The notes below the pieces were generated by a model. That model was not told the DNA's origin and did no database searches. It saw only the letters and a list, made by a program, of their open reading frames with translations. From CAYNFR01 sp964616755 (GTDB lineage Bacteria; Bacteroidota; Bacteroidia; Chitinophagales; Saprospiraceae): a stretch of DNA of 64,000 bases. A program made the translations under genes and the position numbers. Position 1 is the first letter of the stretch. Each line of letters opens with the position of its first letter. The stretch lies in assembly GCA_964616755.1 (NCBI GenBank), contig CAZTSI010000004.1, positions 62,001 through 126,000 of the forward strand, written 5' to 3'. Of this stretch, positions 42,214 through 50,106 are shown piece after piece.

Positions 42214-42512
42214 GTACTTATAAAAAAGATAGAAAAAACAAACCATCTTCAGCGGCTAGCTTGAGCCCTACGAAATCGAGAGCATCTCACTCGACAGTCG
42301 CGAATAAAGTGATCTTTGGACGCGAAAACTATAAATGGATACTGCTAGGTGTAGGGCTTATTATCATTGGTATGATGTTGATGTCTGGCGGAGCTAATAC
42401 AGATCCAAATGTATGGGACGAAGAACTTATCTATGGTTTTAGACGAACTACCTTAGCTCCGATTGTCATTCTTACTGGATTAGGGGTAGAGATTTACGCT
42501 ATTTTCAAATAG
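42210..42512 (+). CDS. DUF3098 family membrane protein
   Basis: 100 residues, GTG start overlapping the ftsX stop by 4 bp. A basic, Ser-rich N-terminus of about 40 residues is followed by two membrane segments (YKWILLGVGLIIIGMML and LAPIVILTGLGVEIYAIF) separated by a short loop with IYGFRRTTLAPI, the DUF3098 signature. Its position between ftsX and uppP is conserved in Bacteroidota. Function unknown, probably envelope or division related. Confidence 0.87.
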   Translation: MSTYKKDRKNKPSSAASLSPTKSRASHSTVANKVIFGRENYKWILLGVGLIIIGMMLMSGGANTDPNVWDEELIYGFRRTTLAPIVILTGLGVEIYAIFK

Positions 42513-42522
42513 CCCATAGCCT

Positions 42523-43317
42523 ATGGATATCTTAAAAGCATTGCTCTTGGGCTTGGTGCAAGGCTTGACGGAGTTTTTGCCTGTGAGTAGCAGCGGTCAT
42601 TTAGAAATTTTAAACTACATCTGGCCATCTACGGCAGGTTTGGGCTCTGATTTGTTTATGGTTATCTTGGTACACTTTGGAACGGCATTGAGTATACTTT
42701 ACGTTTTCCGAAAGGACATTGCATTAATCATTCAGAGTTTATTTCTTTGGCGAAAAGATGAGCATTTTGACCTAGCTTGGAAGATTATTCTCTCCGCTAT
42801 TCCTGCTTTAATCATTGGTCTGTTATTTGAGGAGGATCTCGAATTACTTTTTGCAGGATCTATTCGATTTGTTGCTTTTTTTCTGATGTGTACTGGTTTG
42901 ATACTATGGATTCTTCCTAGGTATTCGAAAGATCAAGAAGCGAATGTGAGTTGGATGATGGCCATGTGGATTGGTGTGGCTCAGGCTATAGCGATTTTGC
43001 CCGGCATTTCTCGCTCAGGGGCGACCATTGCTTGCGCCTTAATGCTAGGGGCGGCTCGACCTAAGGCCTCTCGTTTTTCGTTTCTAATGGTGTTGCCTAT
43101 TCTGTTGGGAAAAATGTTTTTGGATATCATCGGCGGGGAAGTTCAGGTAACAGCACAGCAAGCAATTCCGTTTTTAGTGGCGCTGCTCTCTGCTTTTTTG
43201 GTGGGTATTGTGGCTTGTACTTGGATGCTAAAAATCGTTCAAAAAAGTGAATTGAGCTATTTTGCTTATTACTGCTTTGCCGTTGGTGCCATCGTATTAT
43301 TGAGTACATGGCTGTAG
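42523..43317 (+). CDS. uppP: Undecaprenyl-diphosphate phosphatase UppP (BacA)
   Basis: 264 residues, seven or eight membrane segments. Both catalytic motifs are intact: VQGLTEFLPVSSSGHLEI at residues of about 13-30 and AILPGISRSGATIACAL near 156-172. The enzyme dephosphorylates undecaprenyl diphosphate, recycling the lipid carrier of peptidoglycan synthesis and giving bacitracin resistance when abundant. It follows DUF3098 by 10 bp, and its 3' end overlaps truB by 10 bp. A DUF368 protein that may act in the same lipid cycle lies 5 kb downstream in the same run. Confidence 0.95.
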   Translation: MDILKALLLGLVQGLTEFLPVSSSGHLEILNYIWPSTAGLGSDLFMVILVHFGTALSILYVFRKDIALIIQSLFLWRKDEHFDLAWKIILSAIPALIIGLLFEEDLELLFAGSIRFVAFFLMCTGLILWILPRYSKDQEANVSWMMAMWIGVAQAIAILPGISRSGATIACALMLGAARPKASRFSFLMVLPILLGKMFLDIIGGEVQVTAQQAIPFLVALLSAFLVGIVACTWMLKIVQKSELSYFAYYCFAVGAIVLLSTWL

Positions 43318-44048
43318 AAAAAATCATCACACGAAATAATGCTTTGCAGCTCAATGACTTGCAAAATGGTGCCCTTCTCCTTGTCGATAAGCCGTATGCA
43401 TGGACATCTTTTGACGTAGTCAATAAATTGCGCTTTGCTATCCGTTCCGTGCTAAAAATTAAAAAGTATAAGGTGGGGCACGCGGGTACACTAGACCCTC
43501 TAGCCACGGGTCTCCTATTAATTTGTATTGGACCTTATACCAAAGAAATTGAGTCGCTTATGGGATTGGATAAAGAGTACACTGGTGAAATAGCCTTGGG
43601 GGCTACAACTCCTTCTTATGATGCAGAGTCGCCTATCAATTGCTATTATCCAATTCCTACCATAGATCAAGCGCATTATACGCAATTCGCGCAACAATGG
43701 ATTGGTGTACAGGATCAAATGCCTCCGGCATTTTCAGCGATAAAAAGAGATGGCGTTGCTCAATATAAGTTGGCAAGAAAAGGTCAAGAAGTAAAACTCG
43801 AACCGCGCAATATACGAATAGATCAATTCGACATCGAAAAACATGGCCACGACATGTTGAAGTTTAAAGTCAAATGTAGTAAAGGAACGTACATTCGGTC
43901 ATTAGCGTTTGACCTTGGCAAGGCTTTGCACTCAGGAGCATATTTGCACCAGTTGCGCAGAGAATCTATTGGTGATTACAAGGTGACTCATGCATGGAGC
44001 GTTGAAGAAATGGTGCTACAAATTAATAACTTAGCTCTTCAGCAATAG
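43308..44048 (+). CDS. truB: tRNA pseudouridine(55) synthase TruB
   Basis: 246 residues. The catalytic motif KVGHAGTLDPLATGLLL (Asp in GTLDP) is near residue 60, preceded by DKPYAWTSFDVVNKLR. Further TruB blocks: YTGEIALGATTPSYDAES, QMPPAFSAIKRDG and CSKGTYIRSLAFDLG. It converts U55 in the T-loop of tRNAs. The start overlaps uppP by 10 bp and gldA follows after 4 bp, so it is within the operon. Confidence 0.95.
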   Translation: MAVEKIITRNNALQLNDLQNGALLLVDKPYAWTSFDVVNKLRFAIRSVLKIKKYKVGHAGTLDPLATGLLLICIGPYTKEIESLMGLDKEYTGEIALGATTPSYDAESPINCYYPIPTIDQAHYTQFAQQWIGVQDQMPPAFSAIKRDGVAQYKLARKGQEVKLEPRNIRIDQFDIEKHGHDMLKFKVKCSKGTYIRSLAFDLGKALHSGAYLHQLRRESIGDYKVTHAWSVEEMVLQINNLALQQ

Positions 44049-44052
44049 GTAA

Positions 44053-44916
44053 ATGAGCTTAGTACTAAAAGACATATCCAAATCATATGGCCGTCAAGAG
44101 GTATTGCGCCAAATCAGTATTACCATCGAAAGCCCTAAAGTTGTTGGCTTAGTAGGACGTAATGGAGCGGGTAAATCGACTTTGCTTAAAATCCTAGCAG
44201 GTATAATCGATCCGGATAAAGGGACAGTAATCATGCCTGAGACTAAGACGACTCGGCCTTTAAGTTATATGGCCGAGTCTAATCCTTTATACATGGAAAT
44301 GTATGTGTTTGAATACTTGAATTGGGTAGCGCAGAGCTATTTGCAATCAACATCTATGGATGATATTAAACACATTGCCTCAGAAATGGGTCTCCATGGA
44401 ATAGTTAAAAAGCGAATTGGTGAATTATCCAAAGGGTATCGACAACGAGTAGGCATCGCTGCGGCTCTTATTGGGAAACCTGCAGTTTGTCTCCTCGACG
44501 AACCTATTAATGGATTAGATCCAGCGCAAATTATAGAAATGCGTCAGATCATTCGTGACCAAGGGGCGGATCGAATTATCGTGTTATCTAGCCACTTATT
44601 GCAAGAAATAGAAGCCCTTTGTGACCAAGTATGGCTACTGGAGGACGGACAGTTGCGAGATGTATCAAAGCTTTCTTCTGGTACTGCCTACAAGATAATT
44701 CCTAGAGTATATCGACCTGATATGAATCATTTACGAGCGATTCACGGGGTTGTACATTTTGACTATGCTCCAAAGCATTATATGATCCAAGTAGCTGACG
44801 ATCAAGTATTAGACAACGTATTACAAGTCTTGTTGGATGAAGGCCTTGGGGTTCTGCAATTGACGCAAGTTAAAAACTCATTAGATTCCTTGTTTTTAAA
44901 CACAGCGACCTCATGA
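44053..44916 (+). CDS. gldA: Gliding-type ABC transporter ATP-binding protein GldA
   Basis: 287 residues: Walker A GLVGRNGAGKSTLLKILAG, signature LSKGYRQRVGIAAAL, Walker B VCLLDEPINGLDP, H-loop SSHLLQEIE. Within the large ABC-2 class, MAESNPLYMEMYVFEYL resembles GldA, and adjacent genes encode GldF and GldG homologues. In Flavobacterium the GldAFG transporter is needed for gliding; homologues are also found in non-gliding species, so motility is not proven. The stop overlaps gldF by 4 bp. Confidence 0.82.
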   Translation: MSLVLKDISKSYGRQEVLRQISITIESPKVVGLVGRNGAGKSTLLKILAGIIDPDKGTVIMPETKTTRPLSYMAESNPLYMEMYVFEYLNWVAQSYLQSTSMDDIKHIASEMGLHGIVKKRIGELSKGYRQRVGIAAALIGKPAVCLLDEPINGLDPAQIIEMRQIIRDQGADRIIVLSSHLLQEIEALCDQVWLLEDGQLRDVSKLSSGTAYKIIPRVYRPDMNHLRAIHGVVHFDYAPKHYMIQVADDQVLDNVLQVLLDEGLGVLQLTQVKNSLDSLFLNTATS

Positions 44917-45647
44917 CTCAATTTCGCAAAGAGCTAAGTATGTTTTTTTCGAATTTCACCTTTGTTTGGCTGTTGTTTTTTGTCTTGGCAGTAAGCGGTG
45001 GCTTTTTATGGATTTTTCCTGATAGTTCTTATTTGTCATACGGCGTAGCGTCGACGGAACTATTCTTAGAATTAATGAATTGGCTAGCTATTCTTTGGAT
45101 TCCTATTATTGCCGGTAGTCTTATCCAATACGAACGCAATAGCGGTATGTTAGATCATTTAGGAATGATTCCTACGGCGTGGTCTTCGATCATTTGGGCC
45201 AAATTTTTTGCGGGTGCACTAATCGTTGTATTACTCAGTACATTAACATCCGTTCATTTGATTGTCTTAGCGGATATTGGTATTCACGGCCTTCAAGACT
45301 TACATCAATTTGCAGTATCTTTTCTGGCTATGCTTCTAATTTTCTGTTGTTATCTCAGCATGTCCTTATGGGTTTCGATGTATATAATCCAACCCATCGT
45401 TGGGGTTGTTATTTCGGTTTTGTTGTGTTTTATTTTTTATCAAGGTTTCGAACTTGTCGCTCAAATACCGAGCTTTTGGGGCGTACGGAATAGCAGTATT
45501 GCGAGTTTCGGTTTAGCTTATCATGGCGGCTTGGTGAGTCGTGGTGTCATTAGTTTATCGAGCTTTGTGTACACATTGACGCTGATCATTGCGTTTAACT
45601 ACGCTACGATTTTTCTTTTAAAAGGTGGATTACAACGCGCAAGATGA
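44913..45647 (+). CDS. gldF: ABC transporter permease GldF
   Basis: 244 residues, six membrane segments (for example FVWLLFFVLAVSGGFLWIF and MLLIFCCYLSMSLWVSMYII). The form and size fit GldF, the permease of the GldAFG system. The start overlaps gldA by 4 bp (ATGA) and the stop overlaps gldG by 4 bp, so the three are translationally coupled. The gldA gene lies directly beside gldF-gldG here, while in Flavobacterium johnsoniae gldA is separate, as far as I recall. Confidence 0.82.
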   Translation: MTQFRKELSMFFSNFTFVWLLFFVLAVSGGFLWIFPDSSYLSYGVASTELFLELMNWLAILWIPIIAGSLIQYERNSGMLDHLGMIPTAWSSIIWAKFFAGALIVVLLSTLTSVHLIVLADIGIHGLQDLHQFAVSFLAMLLIFCCYLSMSLWVSMYIIQPIVGVVISVLLCFIFYQGFELVAQIPSFWGVRNSSIASFGLAYHGGLVSRGVISLSSFVYTLTLIIAFNYATIFLLKGGLQRAR

Positions 45648-47335
45648 AAGAATTCAAAGGCTTTTGGAAAATACCCGCGCTGATTATCGCTTTATGGCTC
45701 GTTAATCTAGCTGTTCAGTCATTTGATGTCCGTCTTGACTTATCTGTAGACAGACGGTACACACTTCACCCTGATATTAAATCTGTTTTGAGGCATCAAG
45801 ACGAAGAAATTGATATTACGGTGTTGCTAGAGGGTAATATTCCTCCCAGTTTCAAACATTTGACGTCGTATCTAGAACATTACTTAGGCGATTTATCTCG
45901 ATTCGATAATAATATTGTAGTCGATTATTTAGATATGACTGAGGCCACCATTGAGGAGTCTCAGACGATCAAAGAAATTTTAACTGCACGGGGCTTAAGT
46001 CCAATGTCGAGAACCATTGCTTCTGCAGATCAAGTGAGCAAAAGTCTGATCTTTCCTTTCGTGCTAGTTTCTACTCGATCTAAGGTGCATGTCATCGATA
46101 TATTAGATAACAAATCTCCAGACCAAAGTGAAGAGGAGGCTATTCAAACGTCTATCAAAAATTTTCCGGTCAAATTATTCTCTGCTCTATCTTCCTTGCT
46201 TCAATCTCAAGCTAAGAATATTGTTGTTTTAGGTAAATCAAATAGGCTAATCGCAGAAGCACTCAATAGAGAAACGACGCAGCTTGATGGCTATAGGTTT
46301 GCGCCCATTGATGGGTCAACTTGGCTCTCATTACCAGACTCCATCCTTATCGACGGTTTTCTAATGTTGGGAAGTGGAGATGGCTTGAGTAGGGCAGATA
46401 TGTTGGCGGCTGATCAAGCTTTACAAAAGCACATTGCAGGGATATATTTGTTAGATAAAGCTCGAGTGCATCTCGATTCGTTTTTAACCAATAGCGAATT
46501 TTTTGCCCAGAGCAATGACTTTTTAGTGGAAGATCAACTAATAAAATGGGGAATCCGTATCAATCCTTCTATAGTCCAAGGGCTCCCTGCTGGATTAATA
46601 CCACAAGTGGCAGGCACACGAGCTGGCGATCCAAACATTATTCAAGTTCCCTTTGATTATCATTTAGTGCTTGGATCATCAGCTATAGCCAAAGACCTTT
46701 CCGTATCGCAACAGGTGGCTATGTATTTTGCGTCGAGCTTGGACACCATAAGGACGGCGACAGATGTGAATAAGAATATTCTTATCACCACTAGCGAGCT
46801 CTCAAAAGTGCAATCCCTTCCGCTCAATATTTCACTCAATAAACTTAGGGTCGAACCCGATGTGTCTCAATACGAACAAACGAAGCGAATCTTAGGGATA
46901 CAAGTTAAAGGGCCTATGCAAAGTCTTTTTAACCAACGACTAACTTCGGCGGATATCGAATTGTTGGCGGGCAACGAATTTACAGAGGCTACATCCGAAG
47001 GGCATGTAATAGTAGTTAGTGATGCGGATTTTTTGTTTCCGATGAGAGATGAACGAGGTGCATATTTCCCAATTGGCTATAACAAGTGGGAAGAAAAGCT
47101 ATATGAAGGAAATGTGGCACTGATGAAAGCTCTTCTTGACAAAGTAACAAACGCCCCAACGATAACACTCTTAGGAGAAGAAGGTAAGTACTCGCCCATC
47201 GACAAAAAAGCTTTTTATCAGAACAAGAACGTTTATGCGCTTTATATTCTTGGGGCATGGCTTATAGGGATAATTCTAGTAAGTTTGGTGCAATATGGCC
47301 GTCGTCGCAAATACAATATTATCGATTTGGATTAG
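45644..47335 (+). CDS. gldG: Gliding-type ABC transporter auxiliary protein GldG
   Basis: 563 residues. One membrane segment at the N-terminus (IPALIIALWLVNLAVQSF), a large periplasmic region starting DLSVDRRYTLHPDIKSVL (the GldG hallmark), and a second membrane segment at the C-terminus (LYILGAWLIGIILVSLVQY) followed by a basic tail. The length matches GldG of Flavobacterium. It is thought to work with GldA and GldF. The end of the gene overlaps the next gene by 41 bp. Confidence 0.85.
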   Translation: MKEFKGFWKIPALIIALWLVNLAVQSFDVRLDLSVDRRYTLHPDIKSVLRHQDEEIDITVLLEGNIPPSFKHLTSYLEHYLGDLSRFDNNIVVDYLDMTEATIEESQTIKEILTARGLSPMSRTIASADQVSKSLIFPFVLVSTRSKVHVIDILDNKSPDQSEEEAIQTSIKNFPVKLFSALSSLLQSQAKNIVVLGKSNRLIAEALNRETTQLDGYRFAPIDGSTWLSLPDSILIDGFLMLGSGDGLSRADMLAADQALQKHIAGIYLLDKARVHLDSFLTNSEFFAQSNDFLVEDQLIKWGIRINPSIVQGLPAGLIPQVAGTRAGDPNIIQVPFDYHLVLGSSAIAKDLSVSQQVAMYFASSLDTIRTATDVNKNILITTSELSKVQSLPLNISLNKLRVEPDVSQYEQTKRILGIQVKGPMQSLFNQRLTSADIELLAGNEFTEATSEGHVIVVSDADFLFPMRDERGAYFPIGYNKWEEKLYEGNVALMKALLDKVTNAPTITLLGEEGKYSPIDKKAFYQNKNVYALYILGAWLIGIILVSLVQYGRRRKYNIIDLD

Positions 47336-48491
47336 TGGTCTTGTTTTGTGCACCGCATTATCGGCAAATGAAATAAGCAACTCTGATGAACCCTATTGGG
47401 GATTTTACGGTCATCGGCTCATTAATCGTTTAGCTGTATTTACCTTGCCGCCTCCCCTAAACAAATTGTTTAAAGCTAATGTCAATTACATCGAACAACA
47501 ATCGGTAGCGCCTGACAAGCGCCGATACGCATCTCCGATTGAAGGAATTCGGCATTATATGGACATGGATAAATATCCAGATTTACTGGAGTCCGAGGGT
47601 TTCCCCAATCAGATCGACTTAATCTTAAGACATAGCAGTATCACTGCTTTCAATGAAGCGGGCGATAGCATAAGAACATTCTTGCCCGAGGAAATTGACT
47701 CTTTTTATCAAAAGGCATCAAATGCTCTACGTTTCGATATTGCGAAACATTTATACAAATTGTATGAGTATGGCCATTTTAGGTTGTTGCCAGAATATAT
47801 GGATTTACATTCTTGGCCGCGCGGCACTGTAGGTTTACAATTCAATGACTTGTTTAGTGAACATGGCATTTTGCCCTATCATTTAGTCGATTATCAGCGA
47901 CGGCTTACAAAAGGTATGCGAGATGGAGATTGGATGTACGTGTTGCGATTGGCGGCGGAGATAGGGCATTATATTTCAGATGCGCATGTGCCGTTGCATA
48001 CGACAAGTAATTATAATGGTCAAATGACGAATCAGCTGGGTATTCATGCTTTTTGGGAAAGTCGAGTACCCGAATTATTTGCTGTCCGCGAATTTGATTT
48101 ATGGGTGGGCTCTTCGCAATATATTGACGACATGGAAAAGTTTTTTTGGGATATACTTCTCGAAAGTAACAGCCTTGTGGTAAAAGTCTTAGAGGAAGAT
48201 GCTAAGCTTAGAGCTGATAAGTCCGTTACTTCTTTTTGTTATGAAGAGAGAAATGGCATCGTCGTGCGATTAGAATGCGAAGATTACACACGGCTATATG
48301 CCGAGCGATTAGATGGAATGGTTGAGCGGCAAATGCGAAAAGCCATATTAGCCGTATCGAGTTGTTGGTTGACCGCATGGATCGATGCAGGCTCTCCAGA
48401 AATTGACTTAGTATCCCAGCAAGAAGAAGCATCAGAGCCCGAGTTGCCGAGCTCCCTTAACAGTAAAATTAGAACACACGATAATGAATAA
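47295..48491 (+). CDS. Zinc-dependent phospholipase C / S1-P1 nuclease-like secreted protein
   Basis: 398 residues. The ATG at 47295 gives a signal peptide (NTILSIWISGLVLCTALSA), which requires a 41-bp overlap with gldG in another frame. The mature start EPYWGFYGHRLINRLAVF carries the Trp/His zinc ligands of the family, followed by GIRHYMDMDKYPD, AEIGHYISDAHVPLHT and GIHAFWESRVPE. Bacteroidota proteins of this type are annotated as zinc-dependent phospholipase C family. Whether the substrate is phospholipid or nucleic acid is not clear. The downstream genes for lipid carriers and acyltransferases favour a lipid role, weakly. Confidence 0.82.
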   Translation: MAVVANTILSIWISGLVLCTALSANEISNSDEPYWGFYGHRLINRLAVFTLPPPLNKLFKANVNYIEQQSVAPDKRRYASPIEGIRHYMDMDKYPDLLESEGFPNQIDLILRHSSITAFNEAGDSIRTFLPEEIDSFYQKASNALRFDIAKHLYKLYEYGHFRLLPEYMDLHSWPRGTVGLQFNDLFSEHGILPYHLVDYQRRLTKGMRDGDWMYVLRLAAEIGHYISDAHVPLHTTSNYNGQMTNQLGIHAFWESRVPELFAVREFDLWVGSSQYIDDMEKFFWDILLESNSLVVKVLEEDAKLRADKSVTSFCYEERNGIVVRLECEDYTRLYAERLDGMVERQMRKAILAVSSCWLTAWIDAGSPEIDLVSQQEEASEPELPSSLNSKIRTHDNE

Positions 48492-49467
48492 ACTTAGATT
48501 AGACCTATTATGGAAAGGCCTTGCGATGGGTATCGCGGAGGCTATACCGGGCGTGTCGGGGGGTACACTAGCATTTATAACGGGCATTTATCAAGAGCTT
48601 CTAGATACGATTAAGGCATTTAATCCTAGCAATCTAAAATTGCTTTTTAGGTCACCGGGCTTATTTTTTGAAAACATCAATGGAGGTTTCCTACTCTTAT
48701 TACTATCTGGGATGGGTGCCGGATTGGGCATCGGTGTTTTAGTAATCAGTAAATTATTATTGAGTCATAAAGAAGTTCTTTGGGCTTTTTTTTTGGGTGT
48801 AGTGCTTATGTCCATAGTGCATTTTTCGAAAGCTCAACGTTGGAATGTGAAAGGAATTCTCTTGGCCGTAATCATGGCTTGTTTAACCTTTTGGATCACT
48901 ACTTTAGAGCCAACTGCGGGCTCAAATGCCTATGTATACGTATTTGTCGCAGGAGCTGTGGCTATTTCAGCATTGATGTTGCCGGGCATTTCGGGTAGTT
49001 TTATATTGTTACTTTTTGGCCTTTATGACACGATTATTATGACAGTAAAAAATGTGCTGACAGAGAGGTCGTTTACATCCGAGTCAATGATACTTGTGGT
49101 CTTTGCAGCGGGTATGTTAGTGGGCTTATTTAGCTTTGCGAGGGTTCTTTCCTACTTATTCAAACAATATTATGAACTTACAATGGCGGCCATGATTGGT
49201 GTCTTAATAGGGTCACTAAATAAACTATGGCCATGGAAGAAAATCACGAGTGTATTGAATAAATCAACCATGTCCATAGAATCCGCAGATGCGATTTATT
49301 TGGTTCATCCAGAAGAATATAAAGTTATTGGTGAAGTAAATTTGCTGCCTTTTGATTACGCTATTTTTGGCGATCCACGCATATTCATGGTTGCCTTAGC
49401 TATTCTGTTAGGCATCGTTGTTGTTTATGGCATGAGTCGATTTGACGTCCAAAAAGCGAAGGCATGA
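48484..49467 (+). CDS. DUF368 family protein, probable undecaprenyl-phosphate translocase
   Basis: 327 residues, about eight or nine membrane segments. It has two related half motifs, AIPGVSGGTLAFITGIYQ near residue 19 and MLPGISGSFILLLFGLYD near 162, as expected for DUF368. Members (PopT) have been shown to return undecaprenyl phosphate across the inner membrane in other bacteria. Being in one run with uppP fits a lipid-carrier recycling role. It overlaps the preceding gene by 8 bp. Confidence 0.88.
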   Translation: MNKLRLDLLWKGLAMGIAEAIPGVSGGTLAFITGIYQELLDTIKAFNPSNLKLLFRSPGLFFENINGGFLLLLLSGMGAGLGIGVLVISKLLLSHKEVLWAFFLGVVLMSIVHFSKAQRWNVKGILLAVIMACLTFWITTLEPTAGSNAYVYVFVAGAVAISALMLPGISGSFILLLFGLYDTIIMTVKNVLTERSFTSESMILVVFAAGMLVGLFSFARVLSYLFKQYYELTMAAMIGVLIGSLNKLWPWKKITSVLNKSTMSIESADAIYLVHPEEYKVIGEVNLLPFDYAIFGDPRIFMVALAILLGIVVVYGMSRFDVQKAKA

Positions 49468-49489
49468 CCTTGACTGAGGGCAATCAATT

Positions 49490-50077
49490 ATGAATTTTTT
49501 AGGGCATATCGTTCTTGCCTATCCGAATCCGGCGCATATGGTGGGAAATTTTATAGCTGACGGACTTCGACCTGTTGATCGCAAAGGTTTACCAATTGAA
49601 ATAGACTCAGGTGTCAAAATGCATTATGCCATCGATCGTTTTGTCGACGAGCACCACGCCTTCAAATCAAGCCTTCAATTGCTACGGCCTGATCATGGTA
49701 AGTATGCTGCTGTCGTTTTGGATATCATCAATGATTATTTCCTCGCATCCGAATGGGGAAAGTACATGGAAATAGATCACGATGACTTTATTGAAGAGGT
49801 GTATGAACTTTTTAAACCATTTGAAGACAAACTTTTTGGCAAAGCAGAGGCGCGCTTAGCACAATTATTGCGATACCGATATCTACATGCTTACAGCCAA
49901 ATAGAGGGGATTGCCGATGTCATGAAACGTATGGATAAGCGCACCCGATTCCCATCAAACTTTGCGTTGGCCATTAAAAATATCGCTGATCATCGTGAGG
50001 AGTTTTCGGCCAATTTTGGGGATCTTTTTGGAGAAGTGAAGGGCTATATTCATTCATGGTCATCAGAATCCATTTAG
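49490..50077 (+). CDS. Acyl carrier protein phosphodiesterase (AcpH/DUF479 family)
   Basis: 195 residues. The N-terminus MNFLGHIVLAYPNPAHMVGN resembles the AcpH start, with IADGLRP, SGVKMHYAIDRFVDEH and LDIINDYFLASEWG as the HD-like metal-binding blocks. AcpH removes the phosphopantetheine group from acyl carrier protein; in Bacteroidota the in vivo role is unproven. It is followed by, and on one reading overlaps, the acyltransferase gene. Confidence 0.87.
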   Translation: MNFLGHIVLAYPNPAHMVGNFIADGLRPVDRKGLPIEIDSGVKMHYAIDRFVDEHHAFKSSLQLLRPDHGKYAAVVLDIINDYFLASEWGKYMEIDHDDFIEEVYELFKPFEDKLFGKAEARLAQLLRYRYLHAYSQIEGIADVMKRMDKRTRFPSNFALAIKNIADHREEFSANFGDLFGEVKGYIHSWSSESI

Positions 50078-50082
50078 CCCCT

Positions 50083-50090
50083 TATCTTTG
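50083..50090 (+). promoter_or_regulatory. Candidate -7 box (TATCTTTG) ahead of the acyltransferase gene
   Basis: TATCTTTG followed by C is a full match to TAnnTTTG. Transcription would start near 50094, downstream of the ATG at 50056 and 13 nt before the ATG at 50107. It therefore favours 50107 as the start and suggests that the acyltransferase has its own promoter within the run. Confidence 0.55.
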
Positions 50091-50106
50091 CCCCGAGAAT
50101 GAACTG

